From Vibrio tasmaniensis 1F-187 (GTDB taxonomy: Bacteria > Pseudomonadota > Gammaproteobacteria > Enterobacterales > Vibrionaceae): DNA of 45,314 nucleotides. Shown here one piece after another: positions 1-7,607 of this stretch. The number at the start of each line of letters is the position of its first letter. Within the stretch, counting starts at the first letter, position 1. Position numbers and translations under genes: made by a program. The notes beneath the pieces were generated by a model. That model made no database searches, had not been told where the DNA came from, and saw only the letters and a list, made by a program, of their open reading frames with translations. The stretch covers positions 1-45,314 of the forward strand of contig NZ_AJZM02000397.1 of NCBI RefSeq assembly GCF_000272405.2, in the 5' to 3' direction.

Positions 1-22
1 GCGGTGTTCATGGCACGCTTAC

Positions 23-56
23 AAAAAAAGAGAAGCAATAATGCTTCTCTTTTTTT
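23..56. terminator. Bidirectional intrinsic terminator
   Basis: An 8-bp perfect stem (29-36 with 43-50) with a 6-nt loop is flanked by seven A residues on the left and a T run on the right, so it can stop transcription in both directions. On the minus strand it lies directly after the CCA end of the tRNA-Ile2 gene and is probably its terminator. The first 20 bases of the window hold nothing I can assign. Confidence 0.8.
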
Positions 57-61
57 AAATA

Positions 62-377
62 TGGTGGCCCCTCCCAGACTCGAACTGGGGACCTAACGAT
101 TCAGGTTATCCAATGCTTTCGCAAAGGGCTGGACTATATCATCACCCACGTAAACGTTAGGGTGTCGGACGCTAATGATGTATTACACAGCAAGTTCGTG
201 CTGAGCCATCTAGTCTCTGAACCTTCCTAGTACGCTTACTAGGCTTGGCTGCTGATTGGCATGTTTCTTATGAAACGAAGCTTTCCAGCAATTCATCCGA
301 TTTTTCCGCATATTATTACTAATATGGGTCACAATAATTTATGAGTCGCGCGCTCTAACCAACTGAGCTAAGGGGCC
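62..377 (-). tRNA. ileX: tRNA-Ile2 (anticodon CAU, k2C34 type) interrupted by a group I intron
   Basis: Read on the minus strand, 377-341 gives acceptor GGCCCCT, a D arm and the anticodon-arm 5' half ending in the anticodon CAT. Positions 101-62 give AATCGTT, variable loop, T arm with TTCGA, the matching acceptor strand AGGGGCC, discriminator A and an encoded CCA. Joined, the exons form a 77-nt cloverleaf whose acceptor and CGACTCATAATCG core match the AUA-decoding tRNA-Ile2 of enterobacteria and not elongator tRNA-Met. In that family, TilS converts C34 to lysidine. The 239-nt interruption (102-340) falls between positions 36 and 37. The anticodon stem has weak closing pairs (C27 opposite U43, G28 with U42). 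In E. coli an ileX gene also lies near rpoD, so the locus appears syntenic. The gene symbol is given on that basis only. Confidence 0.88.
102..340 (-). ncRNA. Group I self-splicing intron inside tRNA-Ile2(CAU)
   Basis: Numbered 1-239 from position 340 downward, the RNA has the conserved group I core. The P element is AATTGCTGGAAA (48-59) and the Q element is AATCAGCAGCC (84-94). The R element is GTTCAGAGACTAGA (119-132) and the S element is GATATAGTCC (201-210). Visible helices are P1 (anticodon CAU with internal guide GUG, closing on a U.G pair at the 5' splice site), P2 (CATATT/AATATG), P3 (CGGATG/CGTCCG), P4 (TTGCTG/CAGCAG), P5a (GTTTC/GAAAC), P6a (CCTAGTA/TACTAGG), P7 (R with S), P8 (CACCC/GGGTG) and a P9 hairpin. 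The intron ends in G, as the family requires. It has no reading frame and so no homing endonuclease. An extra CAGCA/TGCTG hairpin sits between P7 and P3'. Group I identity is secure; splicing activity and subgroup are inferred. Confidence 0.92.
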
Positions 378-490
378 ATATTGTATGCGCTAACTATACA
401 GTAGATAACGACTTAAATGTACTATTTATTTTGTCACTGAGACAACATCCAACTTGGCTTTTTTAGGTTATTTAAATATATCCCAGAAAA

Positions 491-559
491 GCACCCCTAA
501 TAAGAACTGGGGACCGAACGATTATGAGTCGTGCGCTCTAACCACTGAGCTAAGGGGCC
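491..559 (-). pseudogene. Degenerate intron-less tRNA-Ile(CAU) relic
   Basis: On the minus strand this stretch repeats the acceptor 5' strand GGCCCCT, D arm, a CTCATAA anticodon loop with uninterrupted CAT, variable loop and the beginning of the T arm (CCCCAGTTC). It then departs: the 3' half of the T arm and the acceptor strand are collapsed into TTATTAGGGGTGC, and no CCA follows. The D loop is one base shorter than in the intron-bearing neighbour. It cannot fold a normal T arm plus acceptor stem, so I call it a tRNA pseudogene. The rest of the interval 378-722 holds only this relic and the terminator at 655-684. Confidence 0.8.
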
Positions 560-654
560 GTAGGGCATAGATTATAGGGGAAGCATTCATTGGTGTCTAG
601 ACACTATGAGGGGCAATTCCGCTTACATCTTAGCCACTTAAATCATATAGGCAC

Positions 655-684
655 AAAAAAGGTGAGCCAACGCTCACCTTTTTT
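655..684. terminator. Bidirectional terminator after rpoD
   Basis: GGTGAGC (661-667) pairs with GCTCACC (672-678) around a CAAC loop, flanked by six A on the left and six T on the right. On the minus strand it lies 39 bases past the rpoD stop codon and ends the macromolecular synthesis operon. Confidence 0.85.
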
Positions 685-722
685 ATTTTATGCTTAAAAG
701 CTAACCACACTAAAGTGTGTAA

Positions 723-2567
723 TTACTCGTCTAGGAAGCTACGCAGAGTTTCTGAGCGGCTTGGGTGACGAAGTTTACGCAGTGCTTTTGCTTCGATCTG
801 ACGGATACGTTCACGAGTAACGTCGAACTGCTTACCCACTTCTTCTAGAGTGTGGTCAGTGTTCATGTCGATACCGAAACGCATACGCAGTACTTTCGCT
901 TCACGAGGCGTTAGGCCTGCAAGAACGTCTTTAGTTGCGCCGCGCAGGCTTGTTGCCGTTGCAGAGTCTAAAGGCAGTTCTAGCGTTGTATCCTCGATGA
1001 AATCACCTAGGTGCGAATCTTCGTCGTCACCGATTGGTGTCTCCATTGAGATTGGCTCTTTAGCGATTTTCAGTACTTTACGGATCTTGTCTTCAGGCAT
1101 TTGCATGCGCTCAGCCAACTCTTCCGGAAGTGGTTCACGACCCATCTCTTGTAGCATTTGACGAGAGATACGGTTTAGTTTGTTGATCGTTTCGATCATG
1201 TGAACCGGAATACGGATAGTACGAGCTTGGTCGGCAATCGAACGAGTGATTGCTTGACGGATCCACCACGTAGCGTAAGTAGAGAACTTGTAACCACGAC
1301 GGTATTCAAACTTATCTACCGCTTTCATCAGACCGATGTTACCTTCTTGGATTAGATCCAGGAATTGTAGACCACGGTTTGTGTACTTCTTAGCAATCGA
1401 GATTACTAGACGTAAGTTCGCTTCAACCATCTCTTTCTTAGCACGACGAGCTTTCGCTTCACCGATAGACATACGACGGCTGATATCTTTAATGCTTTGA
1501 ACAGTAAGAGACGTTTCACGTTCGATGATATCCAGCTTTTGGATAGAGCGACGGATGTCGTGTTCGTTACGTTTGATCTTTTCTGCGTATGGCTTGTCTG
1601 AAGCAAGAACTTCGTCCAACCATGCTTCGCTAGATTCATTACCAGTAAATAGAGCAATGAAAGATTTCTTCGGCATTTTGCCGTACTCAACCGTTTGACG
1701 CATGATTAGGCGTTCTTGAGTACGTACGCGATCCATTGAAGTACGCAGTTCGTTTACTAGGTAATCAAACTGTTTTGGCGTCAGACGGAATTCTTTGAAC
1801 ACGTCTTGCATCATTGTTGTTGCAAGCGTTGCTTTCGGGCTTTCGTGGCCGTATTCATTGATTGCTAGTTGACGGTTTTGGTAGCTAGTGCGAAGTGCTG
1901 TGAACTTCTCAAGAGCAAGCTCAGGATCAATACCTGTATCTTCCTCTTCTTCTTCCTCGTCGTCTTCTGCTTCTTCTTTGTCTTCGTCTTCTAGATCAGT
2001 TTTAGCAAGTTCTGAACCGATGTGAGTCGCCGTTGGCGCAGCTGTGCCATCGTCGTCTGGGTCAACAAAGCCATTGATTAGATCTGTTAAACGAATCTCT
2101 TCAGCGAGTACGCGGTCAAACTGTTCCAAGATGTATGGAATAGTGCCTGGGTACTCAGCTACAGATAATTGAACGGTATTGATACCATCTTCAATACGCT
2201 TCGCAATGTCGATTTCGCCTTCACGAGTCAGTAGTTCAACTGTACCCATTTCACGCATGTACATACGAACTGGGTCAGTTGTACGGCCAATCTCGCTTTC
2301 TACGCTTGAAAGCGCAGCAGCAGCAGCTTCAGCTGCATCTTCATCTATATTGGCATCGTCATCATTAAGTGCTAGATCATCAGCGTCAGGTGCAGTTTCT
2401 ACTACCTTGATACCCATGTCATTGATCATTTGAATGATGTCTTCTACCTGTTCAGAATCCACGATTTCTGCAGGTAGGTGGTCGTTTACTTCGGCGTAGG
2501 TCAGATAGCCTTGTTCCTTGCCTTTAATAACAAGTAATTTTAGCTGTGACTGCGGATTTTGATCCAT
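723..2567 (-). CDS. rpoD: RNA polymerase primary sigma factor sigma70 (RpoD)
   Basis: This is the housekeeping sigma factor that directs core RNA polymerase to -10/-35 promoters. The 614-residue length is normal for gammaproteobacterial RpoD. Region 1.1 occupies roughly residues 1-80 and region 1.2 begins near [11 protein letters not shown]. The variable non-conserved region carries a run of acidic residues (about 190-212). Region 2.4 with [18 protein letters not shown] is at 426-443, and the region 4.2 helix-turn-helix [11 protein letters not shown] is at about 583-593, just before the C-terminus. It is the last gene of rpsU-yqeY-dnaG-rpoD and is followed by a strong terminator at 655-684. 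The 99-base gap to dnaG shows no obvious hairpin. In E. coli an internal heat-shock promoter upstream boosts this gene; I did not identify one here. Confidence 0.98.
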   Translation of the reverse strand: MDQNPQSQLKLLVIKGKEQGYLTYAEVNDHLPAEIVDSEQVEDIIQMINDMGIKVVETAPDADDLALNDDDANIDEDAAEAAAAALSSVESEIGRTTDPVRMYMREMGTVELLTREGEIDIAKRIEDGINTVQLSVAEYPGTIPYILEQFDRVLAEEIRLTDLINGFVDPDDDGTAAPTATHIGSELAKTDLEDEDKEEAEDDEEEEEEDTGIDPELALEKFTALRTSYQNRQLAINEYGHESPKATLATTMMQDVFKEFRLTPKQFDYLVNELRTSMDRVRTQERLIMRQTVEYGKMPKKSFIALFTGNESSEAWLDEVLASDKPYAEKIKRNEHDIRRSIQKLDIIERETSLTVQSIKDISRRMSIGEAKARRAKKEMVEANLRLVISIAKKYTNRGLQFLDLIQEGNIGLMKAVDKFEYRRGYKFSTYATWWIRQAITRSIADQARTIRIPVHMIETINKLNRISRQMLQEMGREPLPEELAERMQMPEDKIRKVLKIAKEPISMETPIGDDEDSHLGDFIEDTTLELPLDSATATSLRGATKDVLAGLTPREAKVLRMRFGIDMNTDHTLEEVGKQFDVTRERIRQIEAKALRKLRHPSRSETLRSFLDE

Positions 2568-2666
2568 AGATGATATCCAACTTCAGGTCTGGTGAAGGAC
2601 GTTGCATTCTCAAATGCAAACCAATTATGTTAACAAATTTATTAAATGCTGACTAATCAAACAGGG

Positions 2667-4445
2667 TTACGCTTTTAGATCTAGCATTAAAGCTAGTAGC
2701 TCCCTTTTTTCTTCGGCTGATAAACCGACACTTCTTGCTTTGGCCTGCAGGTTTTCAATTTGTTTTTCAACGCACTGGGCAAGGATATTGTCCAATGAGT
2801 CTAAAAATATGTCTTCTTGATTGTCTTCGTCGAGGGGGATTTCCCAGCTCGCGAGACGAGACAGAAGCGCCTCATGTTTATTGTGTCGCCAATGCTCTAA
2901 TAATTGGCCTGTGTTGATATGGGGATGCGCATGGCATTTATCAAGTACTTCGACGAATAAACTTAGCCCAGGCAACTGTAAGCCTTTGACACTTGATAAA
3001 TCCGGTACCATATCAGCATAGCTCGGATTTTGGATAAGCAAAGCGATAACTTCACGCATTGGAGTGCGCTTCAGCTCTTTATGCGGTTGAGGTTTGACGG
3101 GCTCTCTGTTACTAGAAGCCCCTTGTCGCTTTAATTCCAAAAGAAATTTATCAACCTGGTCGTTACTCCAGCCTACTCTTAATGCGAGTTCGTTCCATAG
3201 ATAAGCTTTTAGGGAAGGATCTTTGGTTTTATCTAGCAGAGGGGCAGCTAGAGTAACTACATGTCTTTTACCTTCTCGACTGCTGTTATCTACAACTCTT
3301 TCAAGTATGTCCTTTAATAAGAAATCAGGTAGGGAAAGAGCATTATTCATCTCTATCTCAAGCCTTTCTTTTCCATATGTTCTAACAAAAGAGTCAGGAT
3401 CTTCACCGTCAGGTAAGAACATTACTTTTAGAGTTTTATTAGTATTCAAATACTCTAAGGCATGTTCCATTGCGCCGCGAGCAGCTTTCTTGCCTGCGTT
3501 ATCACCATCAAATGAACAAATTACAGTACTAGTTTGTCTAAATAAGGTTTGCAGGTGCTCATTAGAGCTTGCCGTACCTAGTGTACCAACCGCGTAATCG
3601 ACACCATATTGCGCGAGTGCCACGACATCCATGTAACCTTCAACCACAAGTATTTGCGGCGGTTCACGGTAGGCTTGCAGCACTTCATAAAGGCCGTAAA
3701 GCTCTTTACCTTTATGGAAGATAGGCGTTTCTGGTGAGTTGAGGTATTTGGGTGTGCCGTCTTCTAATACACGACCACCAAAACCAATCACACGGCCACG
3801 ACGATCACGAATCGGGAACATGACGCGTCCACGGAATCGGTCGTATCGGTTACCTTTATCGTTCTCGATTAGCATGCCGCCAGTCACGAGCATGTCTTGG
3901 GCTTCTTTCTGTTGGCCAAAGTTCTTACGAACCAAGTCCCATTCATCAGCGACGTAGCCAATGCCAAATTTCTGTACGATTTCACCAGAAAGACCGCGAT
4001 TTTTTAGATAATCAATCGCAGGTTTGTTCGCTGAGATTTTCAGCTGAGAGCGGTAAAAATTACTGATGCCGCCCATCAAATCGTAGAGGTTACGTTTTTG
4101 TTCGCTGTTGGCTCTTGGCGCCATGGATATTTCACCGCTGCGCTGTTCTCTAGGAACATCAAGTCCTAAAAATGAGGCCAGCTCTTCAATCGCTTCAACA
4201 AAATCGAGACGTTCGAACTCCATAATGAAGTCGATAGCATTGCCGTGTACGCCACAACCAAAGCAGTGATAAAACTGTTTTTCTTGGCTTACGCTGAAAG
4301 AAGGGGTCTTTTCGTTGTGAAATGGGCAACAAGCACCATAGTTTTTGCCTTTTTTCTTAAGTTTCACGCGTGCGTCCACAATATCGACAATGTCGAGACG
4401 CGCTAGGAGATCATCGATGAAACTACGCGGGATGTGTCCTGCCAT
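2667..4445 (-). CDS. dnaG: DNA primase DnaG
   Basis: It synthesises RNA primers for leading-strand initiation and each Okazaki fragment, recruited by DnaB helicase. The N-terminal CHC2 zinc ribbon has ligands C40, H43, C61 and C64, matching E. coli numbering. The central TOPRIM fold is shown by VVEGYMDVVAL and the metal-binding FDGDNAGKKA. The C-terminal helical domain, which binds DnaB in E. coli, is divergent as usual. The 592 residues compare with 581 in E. coli. It is the third gene of the minus-strand operon, after yqeY, and is preceded by the 12-bp hairpin at 4512-4548, which may lower its expression relative to rpsU. Confidence 0.98.
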   Translation of the reverse strand: MAGHIPRSFIDDLLARLDIVDIVDARVKLKKKGKNYGACCPFHNEKTPSFSVSQEKQFYHCFGCGVHGNAIDFIMEFERLDFVEAIEELASFLGLDVPREQRSGEISMAPRANSEQKRNLYDLMGGISNFYRSQLKISANKPAIDYLKNRGLSGEIVQKFGIGYVADEWDLVRKNFGQQKEAQDMLVTGGMLIENDKGNRYDRFRGRVMFPIRDRRGRVIGFGGRVLEDGTPKYLNSPETPIFHKGKELYGLYEVLQAYREPPQILVVEGYMDVVALAQYGVDYAVGTLGTASSNEHLQTLFRQTSTVICSFDGDNAGKKAARGAMEHALEYLNTNKTLKVMFLPDGEDPDSFVRTYGKERLEIEMNNALSLPDFLLKDILERVVDNSSREGKRHVVTLAAPLLDKTKDPSLKAYLWNELALRVGWSNDQVDKFLLELKRQGASSNREPVKPQPHKELKRTPMREVIALLIQNPSYADMVPDLSSVKGLQLPGLSLFVEVLDKCHAHPHINTGQLLEHWRHNKHEALLSRLASWEIPLDEDNQEDIFLDSLDNILAQCVEKQIENLQAKARSVGLSAEEKRELLALMLDLKA

Positions 4446-4511
4446 AAAACCTTAGAAAAATGCACTAACTGAGAGTGTGGATAATAATAGTTTGAATAGG
4501 TTACAGATACA

Positions 4512-4548
4512 AACAAGCCGTGCGTTCCGAAGGATTGCACGGCTTGTT
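4512..4548 (-). terminator. Intra-operon hairpin between yqeY and dnaG
   Basis: A perfect 12-bp stem (AACAAGCCGTGC with GCACGGCTTGTT) closes a 13-nt loop in the 119-base gap between yqeY and dnaG. Read on the minus strand, the tract after it is only TGTATCTG, so it is a weak or partial terminator, or an RNA processing or stability element. E. coli has a partial terminator between rpsU and dnaG in the same operon, which makes an attenuating role plausible. Confidence 0.55.
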
Positions 4549-4564
4549 GCAATTTGATTTGGGA

Positions 4565-5008
4565 TTAAGCGAGTTTAGAACGAACTAAACCACTAACTTT
4601 ACCCATATCTGCACGCCCTTGAATTTGTGGTTTCAAGATAGCCATTACTTTACCCATGTCTTGCATGCCCGCAGGTTGAGCTTCTGCAATTGCGCTATCA
4701 AGTAGTGCAATAACTTCTTCTTCAGTTAGCGGTTGAGGCATAAAGCCTTCAAGTACCGTAATTTCTGCTTTTTCCACGTCAGCAAGATCTTGACGATTTG
4801 CCGATTCATATTGAGCAACAGAATCGCGACGTTGCTTAACCATTTTAACTAATATAGCAATAATGTCGTCGTCGTTCAGAGTGATCCGTTCGTCAACTTC
4901 ACGTTGCTTAATTGCTGAAAGAGCTAAGCGGATAGTGCCAAGGCGCGGTTTGTCCTTGGCTTTCATCGCTAATTTTTGCTCTTCTTTGAGTTGTTCAATA
5001 AGAGCCAT
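4565..5008 (-). CDS. GatB/YqeY domain protein
   Basis: This is a 147-residue helical protein of the YqeY family, related to the C-terminal tail domain of the GatB subunit of tRNA-dependent amidotransferases. Characteristic segments are LKEEQKLAMKAKDKPRLGTIRL at the start, the KQRRDS block in the middle, and MGKVMAILKPQIQGRADMGKVS near the end. The stand-alone protein has no firmly established function; tRNA binding is suggested by the GatB relationship. It sits between rpsU and dnaG, an insertion relative to the E. coli operon. It begins 25 bases after rpsU, so the two are co-transcribed. Confidence 0.9.
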   Translation of the reverse strand: MALIEQLKEEQKLAMKAKDKPRLGTIRLALSAIKQREVDERITLNDDDIIAILVKMVKQRRDSVAQYESANRQDLADVEKAEITVLEGFMPQPLTEEEVIALLDSAIAEAQPAGMQDMGKVMAILKPQIQGRADMGKVSGLVRSKLA

Positions 5009-5033
5009 AACTCAGTCCTTATGGATTAAGTTA

Positions 5034-5249
5034 TTAGTACAGACGAACGCGACGTGCGTTTTCGCGAGCTAGCTTTTTAGCGTGACGCTTTTGAGCTGCT
5101 GCTTTAGCGCGTTTGCGAACTGTAGTTGGCTTTTCGTAATGCTCACGACGACGCACTTCAGAAAGGATACCTGCTTTTTCACAAGAGCGCTTGAAACGAC
5201 GTAGTGCAACGTCGAACGGTTCGTTTTCACGTACTTTAACTATTGGCAT
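5034..5249 (-). CDS. rpsU: 30S ribosomal protein bS21
   Basis: bS21 is a small, very basic protein of the 30S platform near the 3' end of 16S rRNA, needed for initiation on natural mRNAs. The 71 residues begin [20 protein letters not shown] and end in a lysine/arginine-rich tail, the standard length and sequence of the family. It is the first gene of the minus-strand rpsU-yqeY-dnaG-rpoD operon. A good sigma70 promoter lies at 5376-5405, leaving an untranslated leader of roughly 120 bases. The opposite-strand tsaD begins 258 bases away. Confidence 0.98.
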   Translation of the reverse strand: MPIVKVRENEPFDVALRRFKRSCEKAGILSEVRRREHYEKPTTVRKRAKAAAQKRHAKKLARENARRVRLY

Positions 5250-5375
5250 ATGCCTTTCACCTCAGGGGTTATTCATTATCGCTGGTTATTCAGTACCAAA
5301 TCAGAGAAGTTACCCATCGAGCTAACTCTCTATTCGCGTTTGGTCATTAACCAGCTTGATCAAAAATGGTGCGGA

Positions 5376-5405
5376 ATTTTAATCCGATCACAGTGGCTTT
5401 GTAAA
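5376..5405 (-). promoter_or_regulatory. Probable sigma70 promoter of the rpsU operon
   Basis: Read on the minus strand, the sequence has a -35 TTTACA (5405-5400) and a -10 TAAAAT (5381-5376) separated by 18 bases, both close to consensus. It lies upstream of rpsU and points into it. No other equally good pair was seen in the rpsU-tsaD gap. Assignment is by eye only. Confidence 0.55.
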
Positions 5406-5507
5406 GCACTTTGTCGATTATAGTCTGTACAATATTTGTTTGAAGAGCTTAGGCAGGGTAATATTGCGCTAATTTCCCATTTTAGACGAAAGCGTGCCGA
5501 GAAAATT

Positions 5508-6524
5508 ATGCGCATTATTGGTATTGAAACCTCTTGTGATGAAACAGGAATCGCAATTTATGATGATGAGCAAGGGCTGCTTTCTCATCAGTTATACAGC
5601 CAAGTAAAGCTGCACGCCGATTACGGTGGTGTGGTACCTGAGCTAGCGTCGCGTGACCACGTAAAAAAAACCATTCCACTGATTAAAGCGGCATTGGCAG
5701 AAGCGAACCTAACGTCGAAAGATATTGATGGCGTGGCTTACACGGCTGGCCCTGGTTTGGTTGGTGCATTGCTTGTGGGCGCAACGATTGGTCGCAGTAT
5801 TGCCTATGCGTGGGGCGTGCCTGCTGTGCCAGTGCACCATATGGAAGGTCACCTTCTTGCGCCAATGCTAGAAGATAATCCTCCACCATTCCCATTTGTT
5901 GCTCTGCTGGTTTCTGGCGGTCATACCATGATGGTAGAAGTGAAAGGCATTGGTGAATACCGAATTCTTGGTGAATCGATTGATGATGCGGCGGGTGAAG
6001 CGTTTGATAAAACCGCGAAGCTAATGGGCTTAGATTACCCAGGTGGTCCACTGCTATCTCGACTCGCAGAAAAAGGCACGCCAGGTCGTTTTAAGTTCCC
6101 ACGTCCAATGACCGATCGTCCGGGTCTAGATATGAGCTTTTCGGGCTTGAAAACGTTCGCGGCAAATACCATTCGTGCTAATGACAATGATGACCAAACT
6201 CGTGCTGACATCGCTTATGCGTTCCAAGAAGCGGTTTGTGCGACCTTGGTAATCAAGTGTAAGCGTGCGTTGGTAGAGACGGGTATGAAACGTATCGTGA
6301 TTGCTGGCGGTGTGAGTGCCAACAAACAACTACGAGTTGAGCTTGAAGCATTAGCCAAGAAAATCGGTGGAGAGGTGTACTACCCACGCACTGAGTTCTG
6401 TACAGATAACGGTGCGATGATCGCTTATGCGGGCATGCAGCGCCTGAAGAATGGTGAAACGGCTGATTTATCTGTCCATGCCACACCGCGTTGGCCAATT
6501 GACCAACTAGAGCCAATTGCTTAG
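5508..6524 (+). CDS. tsaD: tRNA N6-adenosine threonylcarbamoyltransferase TsaD
   Basis: TsaD transfers the threonylcarbamoyl group from threonylcarbamoyl-AMP (made by TsaC) to A37 of ANN-decoding tRNAs, working with TsaB and TsaE in the cytoplasm. The 338-residue protein begins [14 protein letters not shown]. The metal-binding HMEGH motif places H111 and H115 as in E. coli. The ASKHA-fold ATP-binding loop [12 protein letters not shown] lies near the C-terminus. A longer in-frame reading begins at 5436, but its extra 24 residues are unlike the family, and I chose the ATG at 5508, preceded by a weak GAGA site. The arrangement divergent to rpsU is common in gammaproteobacteria. Its substrates include A37-bearing tRNA-Ile species. 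Confidence 0.97.
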   Translation: MRIIGIETSCDETGIAIYDDEQGLLSHQLYSQVKLHADYGGVVPELASRDHVKKTIPLIKAALAEANLTSKDIDGVAYTAGPGLVGALLVGATIGRSIAYAWGVPAVPVHHMEGHLLAPMLEDNPPPFPFVALLVSGGHTMMVEVKGIGEYRILGESIDDAAGEAFDKTAKLMGLDYPGGPLLSRLAEKGTPGRFKFPRPMTDRPGLDMSFSGLKTFAANTIRANDNDDQTRADIAYAFQEAVCATLVIKCKRALVETGMKRIVIAGGVSANKQLRVELEALAKKIGGEVYYPRTEFCTDNGAMIAYAGMQRLKNGETADLSVHATPRWPIDQLEPIA

Positions 6525-6597
6525 CTCGTAGCAATCGTTCAACGAGAAACCGTCGATCAACAAAAGCTAAGCGCAGAATAAACCAGTGTGTTTCGAT

Positions 6598-6625
6598 AAA
6601 CGGTCGCCTTGTGCGGCCGTTTTAT
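6598..6625 (+). terminator. Terminator after tsaD
   Basis: AAACGGTCGC (6598-6607) pairs with GCGGCCGTTT (6613-6622), with one G.U pair and a 5-nt loop, followed by a short T tract. It lies 73 bases past the tsaD stop. Confidence 0.7.
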
Positions 6626-6683
6626 ATCCTAGCTTACCGACTATGTGTCGATAAATAATTGCTAATAGAGATTAGGGAAGAAA

Positions 6684-7499
6684 ATGAACAAGTTTACAGT
6701 AGACAATCAGTCGATGGCGTACCTAGATGAAGGTCAAGGCCCTGTTGTTGTGTTAGGCCACAGCTACCTTTGGGATAGTGCAATGTGGAAGCCGCAGATC
6801 GATGCATTACAAACTCAGTATCGCTGTATTGTTCCAGAGCTTTGGTCTCATGGTGAGTCACAAGCTGCACCAGCTTCGATGCGTAACTTGAAAGATTACG
6901 CTCAGCACGTTTTGGCTCTGCTTGATCATTTAGAAATCGAAGAATTCTCTGTGGTTGGCTTATCGGTTGGCGGTATGTGGGGAACCGAGTTAGCGGAACT
7001 TGCACCTGCACGTATTAAATCTTTAGTTCTAATGGATACCTTTGTTGGTTTAGAACCAGAAGTTGCTCATGCTAAATACTTCAGCATGTTAGACACCATT
7101 ACTCAAACCAAGATGGTTCCTCAACCGATTGTTGAAGCGGTTGTTCCATTGTTCTTTGCAAATGATGCTCAAACAAACACGCCAACTTTAGTGGAAGGCT
7201 TTACTCAGAAATTATCAGCTCTTAAGGGTGAGAACGCTGAAGAAGTGGCTCGAATTGGTCGAATGGTGTTTGGACGTCGCGATATGATTGAAGCAGTAGA
7301 GAGCTTTGCACTGCCGGTTTTGATCGCTGTAGGGCAAGAAGACAAACCACGTCCGGCACTGGAATCATACCTAATGCACGATTGTATTACGGGCAGTGAG
7401 TTAGTGGTGATTCCTGGTGCTGGTCATATTAGTTCGCTAGAGCAACCAGAGTTTGTGAACACAATGCTGAAGACGTTTTTAGATAAACATCTGCTGTAA
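6684..7499 (+). CDS. Alpha/beta-fold hydrolase, substrate unknown
   Basis: A 271-residue single-domain alpha/beta hydrolase with no signal peptide, so presumably cytoplasmic. The nucleophile elbow GLSVGG places Ser94. The oxyanion-region motif VVLGHSYLWD is at about 22-31. The expected acid is D220 in VGQEDKPRP and the histidine is H248 in GAGHISSLEQPE, giving a complete Ser-Asp-His triad. The fold resembles the 3-oxoadipate enol-lactonase/BioH-type group of esterases, but nothing nearby fixes the substrate. It stands alone between tsaD and the convergent plsY, with its own terminator at 7571-7607. The ATG follows a purine-rich AGGGAAGAAA site. Confidence 0.88.
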   Translation: MNKFTVDNQSMAYLDEGQGPVVVLGHSYLWDSAMWKPQIDALQTQYRCIVPELWSHGESQAAPASMRNLKDYAQHVLALLDHLEIEEFSVVGLSVGGMWGTELAELAPARIKSLVLMDTFVGLEPEVAHAKYFSMLDTITQTKMVPQPIVEAVVPLFFANDAQTNTPTLVEGFTQKLSALKGENAEEVARIGRMVFGRRDMIEAVESFALPVLIAVGQEDKPRPALESYLMHDCITGSELVVIPGAGHISSLEQPEFVNTMLKTFLDKHLL

Positions 7500-7570
7500 G
7501 CTTTAGATATTGAATAGTATTGCTCGACAGAGATTTACGTTGGTTTAAACGTATCTCAACTTAAAAATGG

Positions 7571-7607
7571 ATCGGCTTAGACATGACAGTTTAAGCCGAT
7601 TTTTTTT
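7571..7607 (+). terminator. Terminator overlapping the plsY 3' end
   Basis: ATCGGCTTA (7571-7579) pairs with TAAGCCGAT (7592-7600), followed by seven T. It terminates the plus-strand hydrolase gene. Its right arm and T run also encode the last codons and stop of the convergent plsY (ending Lys-Lys-Ser-Ala). Confidence 0.85.

Noticed and set aside
102..340. The insert in the tRNA as a small mobile element, integration scar or retron-like RNA
   Set aside because: There is no reading frame, no terminal inverted repeat and no target duplication. The conserved P/Q/R/S blocks and exact tRNA reconstruction fit a group I intron instead.
491..559. Second functional tRNA-Ile(CAU)
   Set aside because: The T arm cannot form together with the acceptor stem, and there is no CCA end.
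1920..2000. Acidic low-complexity stretch in rpoD as a possible frameshift or insertion
   Set aside because: The frame stays open and the sigma70 non-conserved region is normally acidic and variable in length.
3223..3597. Plus-strand 124-residue reading frame inside dnaG
   Set aside because: Antisense to a fully conserved dnaG region, serine/leucine-rich composition typical of shadow frames, no ribosome site.
5436..5507. N-terminal extension of TsaD to the first in-frame start
   Set aside because: The added 24 residues are unlike the family, and the ATG at 5508 aligns with the universal [14 protein letters not shown] start.
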